Shown: positions 51,391 through 63,300, numbered from the stretch's first letter. The stretch: 64,000 nt of DNA from Aureibaculum luteum (GCF_003449015.1 NZ_QRGD01000006.1:248001-312000); one strand, 5' to 3'. Program-made: numbers and translations. Notes: generated by a model from the sequence alone, not told the origin.

Positions 51391-51595
51391 TTCAATTGGT
51401 TTTAATATTAAAATCCAAATATCATTAAAATTACGATACATATTACACATAATTCTTAAATGCGTATGCGTAACTTAAACAATCGTTACTGTCAATATAA
51501 AATTTACGCCTAAAGACATTTTCTAAACTTAAAGAAACAATTTTTTGATATATTCAGTAGATATTTACATTATCTAATTAAATATCCAGATACTA

Positions 51596-52990
51596 ATGAC
51601 CATAAAAAAAATATTATTAAATGTTATAGTTATATCTGTAGTTATATCTTTTACTTCTTGTAAGAATCAAAAACCGGATAACGAATCAAAAATAGACGTT
51701 GAATCAAAATCAGAGAAACCAAACATCGTATTGTTATTTATTGATGATTATGGTTGGTCAGATGTTGGATTTAGAAATAATACTTTTAATACGCCAAATA
51801 TTGATCAACTAAAAAAAGAAGGGTTAGATTTCAACAGAGCCTACATTCCTACACCTACATGTAGCCCGAGTAGATTGTCTTTGCTAACTGGAAAGGAAGC
51901 TATAAGATTGGGTATGCCAAGGCATATCGCAATCGATCCTAATGATCCAGATGCAGAATATAATTTATGGCCAACAGATCCCGTTCAACGGCCTTCACGT
52001 AATTATTTACCTCTTGAGGAGATTACCTATGCTGAACGGCTTAAAGAGTTTGGTTATTACAATTACTTCATTGGTAAATGGCATTTAGGTCATGTAGGAC
52101 GTTACCCTACGGATCAAGGTTTTGACGAAGCCTACGGAACTACTAATGCAGGTCATCCCAAAAACTATTATTACCCATTTTTCAAACCTGATGAAGACCC
52201 AAAAGATTTTTTAAATTCAGGACCTAAAGAAGGCGATTATTTAACTGATGTATTAATCAATAATGCTGTTGAATTTATAAACGATTATGACAAAAACCAA
52301 CCATTTATGTTATCGTTCTGGTACTACTCGGTTCATGGACCGTCTATTGGTAGAAAAGATCTTCTTAAAAAACATCAAGACGCTGGTTTACAAGGTAAAT
52401 ATGCAGATCATGCCGCTATGGTTGAAGCAATGGATGAATCCATTGGACGCGTTAGAAAGGCATTAGAAGATAAAGGTATTGCGGATAATACAGTCATTAT
52501 TTTATTATCAGATCAAGGTGGAGCTTATACCAATGCACCTTTGAGTGGAGGTAAAAAAGGGGGTAATACATTGGGAGAAGGTGGAGCAAGAGTGCCTTTT
52601 ATTATTAAATATCCTGGAGTTACAACCGCAAATACAGAAAGTGATATTCCTGTTCAGTCTATTGATTTGTATCCCACTTTAATTGAAATAGCCTCAGGAA
52701 AAGAATACAAAGACAATCAAATTCAAGGGGTTAGTTTACTACCAATTTTAAAAGGTAATAATATTGAAAAACGAAACCTCTATTTCTTTAGAAGTTATGA
52801 AGACCAATATGCTGCAGTAATTTCAGGTGATTGGAAATTGGTTAAATACCATAGTGGAAAGTTTCAACTTTTCAATGTTTCAGAAGACATTAGTGAGCAA
52901 AATGAGTTGATAGGTACAGGATTGGAAATAGAAACCAAACTAAAAAAAGAAATAGCTGCTTGGGAAGCTGAAGCAGTTCCTCAATATTAA
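51596..52990 (+). CDS. Sulfatase, family S1, lipoprotein (CSPSR)
   Basis: 464 residues; lipoprotein signal ending FTSC (Cys22). Active site: LFIDDYGWSDVGFRNN, TCSPSRLS with Cys89 as formylglycine precursor, GKWHLGHVGRYPTDQGFDEAYG (landmark GKWHLGH), WYYSVHGP and LLSDQGGAY with Gln where most relatives have Asn. The last exchange touches a usual metal ligand position (SDNG), so a changed metal site or activity is possible. It opens the second plus-strand gene block and is followed by another sulfatase after 11 bp. Localised to the periplasm or inner face of the outer membrane; sulfate position not predictable. Confidence 0.92.
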   Translation: MTIKKILLNVIVISVVISFTSCKNQKPDNESKIDVESKSEKPNIVLLFIDDYGWSDVGFRNNTFNTPNIDQLKKEGLDFNRAYIPTPTCSPSRLSLLTGKEAIRLGMPRHIAIDPNDPDAEYNLWPTDPVQRPSRNYLPLEEITYAERLKEFGYYNYFIGKWHLGHVGRYPTDQGFDEAYGTTNAGHPKNYYYPFFKPDEDPKDFLNSGPKEGDYLTDVLINNAVEFINDYDKNQPFMLSFWYYSVHGPSIGRKDLLKKHQDAGLQGKYADHAAMVEAMDESIGRVRKALEDKGIADNTVIILLSDQGGAYTNAPLSGGKKGGNTLGEGGARVPFIIKYPGVTTANTESDIPVQSIDLYPTLIEIASGKEYKDNQIQGVSLLPILKGNNIEKRNLYFFRSYEDQYAAVISGDWKLVKYHSGKFQLFNVSEDISEQNELIGTGLEIETKLKKEIAAWEAEAVPQY

Positions 52991-53001
52991 ATAAATAGTT
53001 A

Positions 53002-54408
53002 ATGAAAAATTATAGATGGATAACCTTAGTATTATTGTTTGTTATAGCTCATAGTTCATGTCAAAATGATAAAAAAGAAATAGAAAGCAAGGCTCAAACT
53101 AAAAAACCGAATATTGTTTTTCTATTAGCCGATGATATGGGTTATGGTGAATTAGGAAGTTACGGTCAAAAAGAGATTAAAACACCATTTTTAGATGAAT
53201 TAGCTTCAAAAGGGATGCGATTTACTGATTTTTATGCAGGAACAGCAGTCTGCTCACCCTCAAGAGCAGTCTTAATGACTGGAATGCACACTGGACATGT
53301 GAGTATTCGCGGAAATAAAGGGCAATATGAAGATAAATATGGTAGAGTACCGTTAAAAAAATCGGAAGTGATACTACCCGAAATGTTAAAAGAAGCAGGG
53401 TACCAATCTGCAATGATTGGTAAATGGCATTTAGGGATTCCAGAAGATATTTCAACTTGGGCAAAAGGAAGAGGTTTTGATTATGCCGTACAAGAACAAT
53501 GGGGCGAGGACAAAAATGGAAAAGAAATTGACGAACGTGTGCATTGGGTGAATAACAATCAAGATTCAATATTCTACAACTACAATAATTACTCCTGTTT
53601 AGATGAATTTAGAACTGATTTTGCACTTGATTATTTAGACAAAAAAGATAATGACAAACCTTTCTTTTTATATATGTCTTATAGAACACCCCATGCACAT
53701 GAATTTTTCTTAAAAAAAACAGATCTATATGCGGATAAAATAGAAGAATGGCCAGAAATAGAAAGGCGTCATGCTGCTCGAATTACGATGTTAGATTCTC
53801 AAATAAAAAGATTGTTTGATAAATTAGAGGCAATGGGAGAGCTTGAAAATACGCTAATCATTTTTACGAGTGATAATGGTCCAACCAATGAAAATCATCA
53901 TAGTTACAAATTTTTCAACAGTTCTGGTAATTTAAAAGGGTATAAACGCGATTTATATGAAGGTGGAATTAGAGAACCCATGTTTGCCTATTGGAAAAAT
54001 AAAATAAAAGCAGGTACCACAAGTAAACACCCAAGTGCTTTTTACGATGTAATGCCAACGCTTGCTGAACTTGCAGGAGTGAAACCACCAACACAGACCG
54101 ATGGTATTTCTTTTTTACCAACATTATTTGGTAAAGAAAATCAAAAGCAACACGAGCATTTGTATTGGGAAATTCAAGAAGGAGCTTCAGTAAAAGGATT
54201 TAAACAAGCCGCACGAATGGGTAAATGGAAAGCCGTTAGAATTGCAAATTCATACAAAACTGAATTATACAATTTAGAGAAGGATATTAATGAAACCCAT
54301 GATTTATCATCTCAATTTCCAGAAATAGTAGAAAAAATGAATAATATCTTGAAAACAGAAAGTGTGAAAATGGAGCACTATCCGAATTCAGGAGGAATTT
54401 TTAAGTAA
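53002..54408 (+). CDS. Sulfatase, family S1, lipoprotein (arylsulfatase-like)
   Basis: 468 residues; lipoprotein signal ending HSSC (Cys20). Active site: LLADDMGYGELGSYGQ, VCSPSRAV with Cys84 as formylglycine precursor, IGKWHLGIP, YRTPHAHEF, and FTSDNGPTNENHH followed by LYEGGIREP. This is the classical arylsulfatase A-like series. The gene is 11 bp after the previous sulfatase and 5 bp before the next, so the three form a compact sulfatase cassette at the head of this block. Together they could strip several sulfate positions of one oligosaccharide; lambda-carrageenan carries about three per disaccharide. Confidence 0.93.
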   Translation: MKNYRWITLVLLFVIAHSSCQNDKKEIESKAQTKKPNIVFLLADDMGYGELGSYGQKEIKTPFLDELASKGMRFTDFYAGTAVCSPSRAVLMTGMHTGHVSIRGNKGQYEDKYGRVPLKKSEVILPEMLKEAGYQSAMIGKWHLGIPEDISTWAKGRGFDYAVQEQWGEDKNGKEIDERVHWVNNNQDSIFYNYNNYSCLDEFRTDFALDYLDKKDNDKPFFLYMSYRTPHAHEFFLKKTDLYADKIEEWPEIERRHAARITMLDSQIKRLFDKLEAMGELENTLIIFTSDNGPTNENHHSYKFFNSSGNLKGYKRDLYEGGIREPMFAYWKNKIKAGTTSKHPSAFYDVMPTLAELAGVKPPTQTDGISFLPTLFGKENQKQHEHLYWEIQEGASVKGFKQAARMGKWKAVRIANSYKTELYNLEKDINETHDLSSQFPEIVEKMNNILKTESVKMEHYPNSGGIFK

Positions 54409-54413
54409 AAAAT

Positions 54414-55940
54414 ATGCGAATTCAAATTAATTACATCATTTCGAGTATTCTGATTATATCCTTAATGTCTTGCGGAGAAAAAAAAGCTGAAAAAGCGGAG
54501 GTCATAGAAAATAAACAGCCTAATATCATCTGGATTATGGCAGAAGATATGAGTACCGATTTGGCCTGTTATGGTTTACCGAATGTAAAAACACCCTATT
54601 TAGATAAAATGGCAAGTGAAGGTGTTCGTTTTGACAATGCCTTTGTAACCAACCCAATTTGCTCACCTAGTCGCTCTGCCATGATGATTGGTACGCATCA
54701 AGTAAAAACAAATACTCATAACCATCGTAGCAATAGAGAAGTTCCTTTAGATAAACAGTTTACGCCTATGACTCAAAAATTACGAGAAGCTGGGTATACA
54801 ACTATTTTGGGTAACCACTCCGTTATGAAAAAGGGACGTAAAATTGATGTTAATTTTAAACATGAACCCTTAGGAGCATGGGATGGAGAAACAAAATTTG
54901 GATTGTTTGATAAGTACGACAATTTTGAAAAAGCAGATGAACCTTTCTTTGCACAAATTCAATTAGTAGTAACGCATCGTGGTGATTGGTGGGATGAAGT
55001 TCGCGAAAAATCTAAACATCCTGTAAATGCAGATGCTGTTGAAATGCCTCCTTATATGGCAGATCATCCAGCCATTCGTTTGGATTGGGCTAAATATTTA
55101 GACCAAATAGAATACATGGATAATGAAGTCGGAATGATTTTTAAAGAGCTTGAACAAAAAGGAATGGCAACTAATACTGTTGTTATTTTTATTGGTGACA
55201 ACGGTCGTTGTAATATTAGAGGAAAGGGTTATTTGCATGACCCGGGATTAAGAATTCCATTGATTGTCTTTTACCCAGAGCAATTTAAAGGCGGTGAAAT
55301 TAGAAAAGATGTGGTTAGTGCCACAGATATTACTGCTAGTATTTTAAATTTTGCTAAAATTGATATCCCTTCCTATATGACAGGACAACCCATGTTTGAT
55401 GCCAATTTTAACAGAGAATATGCTTATGGAGCACGTGATTTATGGGATGAAATTGAAGAAAAATCAAGAGCCATTACCTCTGATGAATGGAAGTATATTA
55501 GAAACGATAAACCAGAGATTCCTTTTGATGCTCATCAAGCTTATTTAGAGTTTTATCGGCCTGCTGTTCATATCATGCGTCAACTTAAAAAAGAAGGAAA
55601 ACTCACAGAGGAACAAAAATTCTTCTTTGAAGATTCTAAACCCGTTGAAGAATTATACAATCTAATAAATGATTCTCAAGAATTGGTCAATTTAGCTAAC
55701 AATCCTGAATATGCCGATATATTGGTTAAAATGAGAGCAAAAACTAGAGATTTAGATAGCCTAATGAAGCCAGTAAGTGCTATTTACCAACCAAAATCTG
55801 TTCAAAGTACGGTGGATTTGGTGCAATGGATAATAGATGAACATCCAGATGTTCGTAAACAAATGGAAGACGGTGTAGAAGTTGGATTTAAAAAATGGGG
55901 AGCAACCTATAAAAAGTATCTAAAGAATAAAAAGAAATGA
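54414..55940 (+). CDS. Sulfatase, family S1, lipoprotein (paralogue of the 46,535 sulfatase)
   Basis: 508 residues; lipoprotein signal ending SLMSC (Cys20). Active site: IMAEDMSTDLACYG, ICSPSRSAMM with Cys83 as formylglycine precursor, THNHRSN, LGNHSVMKKG in place of GKWH, LVVTHRGDW, and FIGDNGRCNIRGKGYLHD, where the usual SDNG is GDNG. Shares AEDMS, THNHRS and PVEELY with the sulfatase at 46,535, so both belong to one subfamily, related to the sulfamidase-like group. Its last four bases overlap the start of the GH2 gene (ATGA), a sign of translational coupling and of joint action on the same oligosaccharide. Confidence 0.92.
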   Translation: MRIQINYIISSILIISLMSCGEKKAEKAEVIENKQPNIIWIMAEDMSTDLACYGLPNVKTPYLDKMASEGVRFDNAFVTNPICSPSRSAMMIGTHQVKTNTHNHRSNREVPLDKQFTPMTQKLREAGYTTILGNHSVMKKGRKIDVNFKHEPLGAWDGETKFGLFDKYDNFEKADEPFFAQIQLVVTHRGDWWDEVREKSKHPVNADAVEMPPYMADHPAIRLDWAKYLDQIEYMDNEVGMIFKELEQKGMATNTVVIFIGDNGRCNIRGKGYLHDPGLRIPLIVFYPEQFKGGEIRKDVVSATDITASILNFAKIDIPSYMTGQPMFDANFNREYAYGARDLWDEIEEKSRAITSDEWKYIRNDKPEIPFDAHQAYLEFYRPAVHIMRQLKKEGKLTEEQKFFFEDSKPVEELYNLINDSQELVNLANNPEYADILVKMRAKTRDLDSLMKPVSAIYQPKSVQSTVDLVQWIIDEHPDVRKQMEDGVEVGFKKWGATYKKYLKNKKK

Positions 55941-58282
55941 AATATTTAAAAGGAATAGTATTATTGATAGTTGCAACTTTAACACTTCAGTTTTGTAAAA
56001 AAAATGACATTGTAGAAGCAACTCCTCTTAATGAGGATTGGAAATTTAGTAAAATTAATGAAACAGGAGCGTTAGATGAAAGTATTTATTCGATTGCTTA
56101 TGACGATTCTCAATGGGAAACTGTAAACTTACCACATACAGCCAATATTGAACCTTTAACTGTGAACAATCAGTGGCAAGGGATTTGTTGGTATCGTAAA
56201 CGAATTACAATACCCAAAAGCGATAAGGATAAAAAAATATTCTTTGAGCTTGAAGCTGCTATGAATTATTCTAAAATTTGGATAAATGGCATCGAAGTTA
56301 AGGACCATCAAGGTGGTTATTTACCAGTTATAATGGACATTTCGAAATATGTAAAACCTGGAGCAGAGAATATTGTTGCCATACGATTAGACAATACTGA
56401 TAATTTAGTTACTGGCCCAAAACCATTAAAACGATTAGACTTTAATATGTTTGGTGGATTATACAGAAAAGTAAACTTAACTACAAAAGAAAAAATTTAC
56501 ATCTCACATCCTGTGTTAGCAAATAAAATTGCCGGAGGAGGTGTTTTTATTACTTATCCTAAAGTTTCAGAAGCTGCCTCTATAGTAAATATAAAAACAC
56601 ATGTTATTAATGAATATGAAAATACAGAATCTATTGAACTTGTTCAAACAATTTTAAAAAATGGAAAGATAATACAAGAAAAGACATCTTCAAATATAGA
56701 AATTAAAGCAGGAAAAGATATTGAATTAACAGAGCAAATCACAATTGTTAATGCTGAATTATGGTCGCCAAAACATCCAAATTTATATAGCTTAGAAACC
56801 AAAGTACTTCAAGATGGAAAAGTCATAGACCAACAAACAACAAACTTTGGTATAAGAGAATTTACTTTTGATGATAAGCATCAGCTTCACATTAATGGTA
56901 AGAAAACATTTTTGAGAGGTGTTAATCGCCATCAAGAATATCCCTACATCGGTTATGCATTATCAGACAACGCACAATATAGAGATGCTAAGAAAATAAA
57001 AGATGGCGGTTTCGATTATATCCGTCTGTCACATTATCCACAATCTCCAGCATTTATGGATGCATGTGATGAACTAGGTCTTGTTGTAATTGACGCCATA
57101 ATGGGTTGGCAGTTTTATAATGATACCGAAGACTTTAGAAATTATTGTTATCAATCTGCAACAAACTTAATTAGAAGAGATAGAAATCATCCATCTGTTT
57201 TGGGCTGGGAAGTATCGCTCAATGAAACTAAAGAGATGCCGGTTTATTTTATGGAAGAATTAAATAACATTACACATGCAGAATATCCTGGTGACCATGT
57301 ATATTCATGTGGATGGAAGGATGATGTATATGATATTTACTTAGAAGCACGCCAACACAGAATATTGAGACCGCATCCCTATAAAGAAATGCCAATTACA
57401 GTTTCAGAATATGGTGATTGGGAATACTATTCTAAAAACGCAGGTTTAAATCAAGATAAATTACCTAATGATGTGAGAACAGAAATGAGTAGTCGCCAAG
57501 CACGAGGTTATGGAGAAAAACGAATGATGCGTCAAGCTATTAATGTACAAGAAGCTCATAATGATAATTTAAGTACACGAGCTTATTCGGATAGTTATTG
57601 GGTAATGTACGATTATAATCGTGGTTATCATGATGATATAGAACGTTCTGGTTTGATGGATCTTTTTAGATTACCAAAATTAGCTTATTATTTTTATCAG
57701 AGTCAGCGTGATATTGATGATGTCGCTGTGCTAAAACTTGCTACCTATTGGAATGATAAATCGCCAACGGATATAAAAGTATACTCAAATACAGATGAAG
57801 TTGAGTTATACCTCAACGATGAATTAATTGCCAAACAGAAACCAGATTCAGGAAAGAATACTGAGAATTTAAAACATCCACCTTACACATTTAACCTAAA
57901 TGAATTTAAACCAGGGACATTAAAAGCTGTGGGGTTTGTTGATGGGAAAAAAATCACTGAAGATATTGTAATTACACCTCAAAAACCTACAAAGTTAAAA
58001 GTTTGGTTAGATGAAAGTGGTAAGACACCAGCTGCAAGTCAAAATGATATTCTTTTCTTATATGTTGCTGCCATAGATGATAATGGTACTATAAATCCTG
58101 ATTTTACTGAAACCATCACTTTAGAAATTAATGGAAGTGCAAAAGTGATGAATGTTGATGCCGTAAATGCAGAAGCAGGAATTGCAACCGCAGTATTACA
58201 ATTAGGTAATACTAAAGAAACGATAATTGTAAATGCAAATGCAGCAGGTTTGAGGGGAAGCCATGAGTTTAAAATCGACTAA
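55937..58282 (+). CDS. GH2 family glycosidase, short type
   Basis: 781 residues; lipoprotein-like signal ending LQFC (Cys20). GH2 order: sugar-binding sandwich (about 35-205), immunoglobulin-like domain (205-310), TIM barrel (310-600), then two small beta domains (about 600-781) of the DUF4982/Invasin-like kind. Acid/base is Glu430 in WEVSLNETKEM and nucleophile Glu491 in ITVSEYGDW. The usual WSxGNE is altered to WEVSLNE, seen in divergent branches of GH2, so the substrate may differ from the LacZ-like enzyme at 41,184; beta-galactosidase acting on sulfated or anhydro-containing oligosaccharides, or beta-glucuronidase-type activity, are possible. It is coupled by ATGA overlap to the sulfatase before it and followed by GH110 after 159 bp. 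Confidence 0.88.
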   Translation: MKYLKGIVLLIVATLTLQFCKKNDIVEATPLNEDWKFSKINETGALDESIYSIAYDDSQWETVNLPHTANIEPLTVNNQWQGICWYRKRITIPKSDKDKKIFFELEAAMNYSKIWINGIEVKDHQGGYLPVIMDISKYVKPGAENIVAIRLDNTDNLVTGPKPLKRLDFNMFGGLYRKVNLTTKEKIYISHPVLANKIAGGGVFITYPKVSEAASIVNIKTHVINEYENTESIELVQTILKNGKIIQEKTSSNIEIKAGKDIELTEQITIVNAELWSPKHPNLYSLETKVLQDGKVIDQQTTNFGIREFTFDDKHQLHINGKKTFLRGVNRHQEYPYIGYALSDNAQYRDAKKIKDGGFDYIRLSHYPQSPAFMDACDELGLVVIDAIMGWQFYNDTEDFRNYCYQSATNLIRRDRNHPSVLGWEVSLNETKEMPVYFMEELNNITHAEYPGDHVYSCGWKDDVYDIYLEARQHRILRPHPYKEMPITVSEYGDWEYYSKNAGLNQDKLPNDVRTEMSSRQARGYGEKRMMRQAINVQEAHNDNLSTRAYSDSYWVMYDYNRGYHDDIERSGLMDLFRLPKLAYYFYQSQRDIDDVAVLKLATYWNDKSPTDIKVYSNTDEVELYLNDELIAKQKPDSGKNTENLKHPPYTFNLNEFKPGTLKAVGFVDGKKITEDIVITPQKPTKLKVWLDESGKTPAASQNDILFLYVAAIDDNGTINPDFTETITLEINGSAKVMNVDAVNAEAGIATAVLQLGNTKETIIVNANAAGLRGSHEFKID

Positions 58283-58441
58283 TTTGCTTTTTAAATAATA
58301 TCTCGAGGTCTGAAAACTTCAACATTTACAGGGGGTTACTGTTAATTTACTGTTAAATACATTTTATGTACGCGTATATACACATGCTTTGATGAATTGA
58401 ATGATATTTACTTCTGTAAAAGCACAATAAATCAAATTTTA

Positions 58442-60340
58442 ATGTCAATACATAAAAACATTACAAGAATTCTTCTATCAACGGTATTACTTTTTAATCT
58501 CAGTTGTTATAGTCAACAAATGCCAAAAGGTGAGGTGGTAGAATTTGGTTTAGGTATTGCTGAAGATGCAACACCAGCTTTAGTATCAAGAATTCTAAAG
58601 GCTAATGAAAAACCGATTTCAGAAATAAAATTTGAAAAAGGAACCTATCATTTTTATCCAGACAAAGGTTTTGAAAAATTTTGCTACATATCAAATCATG
58701 GTGACTTGATGGTAAATACACCTTTCCCAATATTTAATATAGAAAACTTAACTATAGATGGTCAAGGGTCTACGTTTATATTTCATGGAGTAATGATTCC
58801 ATTTTTAATTGATGAAAGTAAAAATATAAGTATAAAGAATGTATCTATTGACTGGTACCAATCATTTCATAGTGAAGGGCTAATTGTAGCAAATGATGAA
58901 GTCAATAAAACTTTTGATATGCAAATTTCTGATGAATACCCTTATGATATCCGCAATGGTGAATTGTTTTTTATAAAAGAATATTATCAACATACCATTG
59001 GACAATCTATCTTATTTGATCCAAAAAGAAAAGCGATTTATTTTGATACAGAAGCCTATACAAATATTACTACAAAATCAAAATCGACTACCACCAATAA
59101 TTTAGATAATATTAAATACAAGTATGAATATGATAAACGCGATGTAGGCTATAAGAATATAGGTATTGAAAATCGTGTTACAGTTAAAGAATTAAAACCA
59201 GGATTGCTTCGAGTTTATGGTCACACTAAAAAAATGCCACCTGTAGGTCATATTTTGTCCATGAAAGGTGAACAAGGTTTAAATAGAGTCTCACCTGCGT
59301 TTAGCGTAAAACATACTAATGGGTTTAATGCTCTAAATGTAAATGTACATCATGCAGGAGGCATGGGTATTATCGCAGAAAATTCTGCGAATCTTATTTT
59401 GGACAATTTTAATGTTACACCATCCCAAGGACGAATGGTATCTACTACTGCAGATGCAACTCATTTTGTTGGTTGCAGAGGAAAAGTGGTATTAAAAAAT
59501 TGCACATTTGAAAATCAATTGGATGATGCTTCTAATATCCATGGTACTTATCAAAAAATCGTTGATGTTTTAGATGAATATAGAATTGGTGTTAGAATGG
59601 GGCATCATCAACAAAAAGCTTTTGTAATCGGTCAACCTAATGATAATTTAGGTTTTGTTAGATTGAGTAATTCATTTTTCGCTTATCAAAAAGCTACAAT
59701 AAAAAGTATTGAATACATTAATAATAGGTACCAAATTATAACGCTAAACGAAAAGTTACCCGCTGATGTACTACCAGGAGATTTAGTAGAAAACCTTGAT
59801 GGGTATCCAAATTTATTAGTCCAAAACTGTACCATAAGAAATAACAGAGCAAGAGGTTTATTGATTTCCAATCCTGTAAACACCGTTATTGAAAATAACT
59901 TTTTTAGTACTGAAATGGAGGCAATTTTAATACCGGTAGAAAGTGGTCATTGGTACGAATCTGGAAATGCAGCCAATGTTGTTATTAGAGATAATACATT
60001 TCAAGACTGTCAACATGGTGGAAAAGACCGTGGTGTAATTCGATTTGACACAGATGATGATAATAAGAATATAGCCTTTAAAAATATAGAAATTGTTGAC
60101 AATACTTTTAATCAATTTGATAATCTAATTCTTGAGGTTACTAATTTGGACGGTCTTGTTTTTAAAGGAAATACTATTACCAATACAGAAACTTTTCCCC
60201 GACTTCACCCGAAAAATCCTGCTTTTAAAGTTAAACGTTCTAAAAATATAAAATTTCAAAACAATATTTATAAAGGCAAAGTAAAAAATGAAGCAGTATT
60301 GGAAACGGATGAAACGATGTCGAATTTAAAATTTAAATAA
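58442..60340 (+). CDS. GH110 alpha-1,3-galactosidase, copy 2
   Basis: 632 residues from ATG at 58442, where the signal peptide MSIHKNITRILLS begins and ends LFNLSC; an in-frame TTG at 58397 is rejected because it adds 15 residues before the signal. Parallel beta-helix patterns are visible (LTIDGQGSTFIFHG, ISIKNVSIDWY, LLVQNCTIRNNRARG, VVIRDNTFQDC, IEIVDNTFNQF). Catalytic Asp338 (ADATHF) and Asp361-Asp362 (LDDASNIHGTY) are spaced as in GH110. Motifs ADATHFVGCRGK, HHAGGMG and HWYESGNAANVVIR are also close to the copy at 32,987 but the proteins are clearly diverged, with a 20-residue insertion near residue 205 here (TKSKSTTTNNLDN). Removes terminal alpha-1,3 galactose. SusC starts 48 bp downstream. 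Confidence 0.88.
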   Translation: MSIHKNITRILLSTVLLFNLSCYSQQMPKGEVVEFGLGIAEDATPALVSRILKANEKPISEIKFEKGTYHFYPDKGFEKFCYISNHGDLMVNTPFPIFNIENLTIDGQGSTFIFHGVMIPFLIDESKNISIKNVSIDWYQSFHSEGLIVANDEVNKTFDMQISDEYPYDIRNGELFFIKEYYQHTIGQSILFDPKRKAIYFDTEAYTNITTKSKSTTTNNLDNIKYKYEYDKRDVGYKNIGIENRVTVKELKPGLLRVYGHTKKMPPVGHILSMKGEQGLNRVSPAFSVKHTNGFNALNVNVHHAGGMGIIAENSANLILDNFNVTPSQGRMVSTTADATHFVGCRGKVVLKNCTFENQLDDASNIHGTYQKIVDVLDEYRIGVRMGHHQQKAFVIGQPNDNLGFVRLSNSFFAYQKATIKSIEYINNRYQIITLNEKLPADVLPGDLVENLDGYPNLLVQNCTIRNNRARGLLISNPVNTVIENNFFSTEMEAILIPVESGHWYESGNAANVVIRDNTFQDCQHGGKDRGVIRFDTDDDNKNIAFKNIEIVDNTFNQFDNLILEVTNLDGLVFKGNTITNTETFPRLHPKNPAFKVKRSKNIKFQNNIYKGKVKNEAVLETDETMSNLKFK

Positions 60341-60388
60341 AAATTAATCTAATTATACTCAACAAATATTTAACTTAAAACTAATTTT

Positions 60389-63300
60389 ATGAAACAAAGA
60401 AAACTACTAACTAATAAATTATTGAGCAGGTATTTGTTCATTACTTTATTAATGTTATTACAAAGTAACATTTGGGCTCAAACTCAAGGTTTGACAGTTA
60501 CAGGAACAATTACAAGTTCGGAAGACGGTTCACCAATTCCAGGTGCAACGGTGCAAATAAAAGGAACATTAACAGGTACAACATCAGATTTTGATGGACT
60601 TTATTCAATTGAGGCCAAAACAGGAGATGTATTGATATTTAGTTTTATTGGTATGGAAAACCAAAATGTTACAGTAACGAAAGCAAAATTAAATGTAATA
60701 CTGGTACCGCAAGCCGAGAGCCTTGAAGAGGTTGTAGTGATAGGATATGGTACTGTTAAGAAAAAAGAATTAACAGGTGCCGTTGCTCAGGTAAAATCTG
60801 CAGATATAGATCAGTATGTAACCTCAGATGTTGCTTCAGCTTTACAAGGTCAAGTTGCTGGTGTTTCTGTGGTTTCTAACTCTGGAGAACCTGGAGCACA
60901 ATCAAGTATTCAAATTAGAGGGATAACTTCATTGACTTCAGGAGCAAATTCTCCACTATGGGTTGTAGATGGCATACCTCAAGTAGGAAATCCAGGTTTA
61001 AATATGAATGAAATTCAAACTTTTGACATTTTAAAAGATGCAGCATCAACAGCCGTTTACGGTTCTAGAGGAGCTGCAGGTGTTATTTTAGTTACCACAA
61101 AAAAGGGTAAGGAGGGTGTTATGAAAATTGATTTTACACATACTTATGGTGTTCAAAATCTAGCTGAAAGTGCTCCTTTAATGAATGCTAGTGAGCAAAT
61201 AGCTTTTGAAACTGTAAAAGAGACATTAGGTTTTGCAAATCATATTTCCATTTTGGATGCAAACCCAACATGGTATGATAATGATAATGATTTTAGTCAA
61301 TATGTATTAAATAATAATCCTACTACAACCAACTATGCTCTTAATGTTTCTGGAGGTTCGAATAAACTAACCTATAATTTTTCAGGTGGATATTTAAATA
61401 CAGAAGGTACGTTAATAAATTCCTATTTAAAAAGATACAATGCACGTACTTCTACAACCTATACGACTGATAATTGGAAGATAAATACAAGTATAGCTGT
61501 AACCCTTGAAAAAAATGAAGTCTCGAGTAATGGATTACTCGCAGTAGCTAGTCGTTACTCACCTTATTTCCCTTTGATTGATCCAGATGCCGAAGCCATT
61601 TTCACTTCAGATGATGGACCTGTAACAACCCCTTTAAATAACTTGGCTCAAGCAATTAAAAGAGAGAATTTGTTTCGTAGAGATATTTTAAATGGAAGTT
61701 TAGATATTACACGTCGAATAACGGATGATTTGAGTTTCAATACACGTGTAGGAGTTTCTGTAAGAAATCAATTGCAAAAACAATTTGTCCCAGCATATAC
61801 ACTTGTAAATCCTGATGATTTTGATGATACGGAAACTGATCCGACAAAAAGTTTTGTGAATAGTGAAGCACAAAGATTATCAAAATTCAGTTGGGATGCT
61901 GGTTTGAATTACAACAAGAAATTTGGAGAACATACCATTGGTTTATTAGCAGCCGTAACGTTGGAAGAAGATACTTTTGAAGGTTTCTTTGGTCAAAAAC
62001 AAGGGGTATCAAATAATGATATTAATGTATTGAACACTGCTACTATTAATCCAACAACAAATAGTTTATCTGGATACAACACCACTCGTGTAGGTACCTT
62101 AGGAAGAGTACAATACAATTACAAGGGAAAGTATTTGTTTTCAGTCTTAGGACGTTATGATGGTTCTTCTAAATTTGGACCTAACAATCGTTGGGGTTTC
62201 TTTCCATCAGCTTCTGCAGCATGGAATGTGTCAGATGAAAATTTTTGGGAGCCTATCAATCATATTGTAAATAACTTTAAAATAAGAGCAAGTTATGGTG
62301 AAGTAGGTAATGATGCCATAGCGGATTATGTTTTTAGCAGTACCATAGGACAGGCTGCTGATTATATTTTTTCAGACAATGATGGATCTTTTAGTAATGG
62401 AACCGCAGTTAGAGATTATGCGAATGAAGTAGCAAAATGGGAAACATCAAAATCAATAAATTTTGGTATTGATTTAGGTTTTCTAAAAAACAAGTTTGTT
62501 TTAACGGCTGAATATTATAATACTAAAAAAGAAGATATGTTATTTCCAATTACGTATCCAAGTTCTTCCGGAGCTTTTAATCAAACAGGTAATGCCCCTT
62601 TCGATAATTTCGATCATCGAAACGTAGTATTAAATGTGGGTAACATGACTAATCAGGGTATTGAATTAGGAGCAAGATACAACCAGAAAATAGGAGAAAG
62701 CAACTTAAGGTTGAACGCTACTTTTTCTAAAAACACAAATGAAATTACAAGTATTTTTAATGATATCCCATCTATTCTTAATGGTAATTCTGTTTTGGTT
62801 ACTGGAGATAATCAGAATTCATTAATTACTGTTTTTGCAACAGGCTATGAGGCAGGTGCTTTCTTTATTTACGAGACGAATGGGGTCGTTCAAACAGATG
62901 CTCAGTTAGCAGACTATCAACAACTTGGAGGAAGAGAAAGTGCTCAAAAAGGAGATTTAATGTATGTAGATACAAACAATGACGGTCAAATAACCGCTGC
63001 GGACAAAGTTTATAAAGGAAGTGGGTTACCAGATTTTGAAATCGGCTTTAATATGAATTGGAATTATAAAAATTTCGATTTAGCCATGAATTGGTATGGA
63101 AGTGTAGGTTCAGAAATTATGAATGGTAACAAAGCAGTAAGTTATATTGCTGGTCGTCATCCAGATTTAAGTAACATGTGGACTGAAAATAATTCTACTT
63201 CTAACATACCCAATTGGAGTGGAGCTAAGGGTGATATTAATCATAATGGAAATACTGATTATTGGTTAGAGAATGGCGATTATTTGAGGTTAAAATTAGT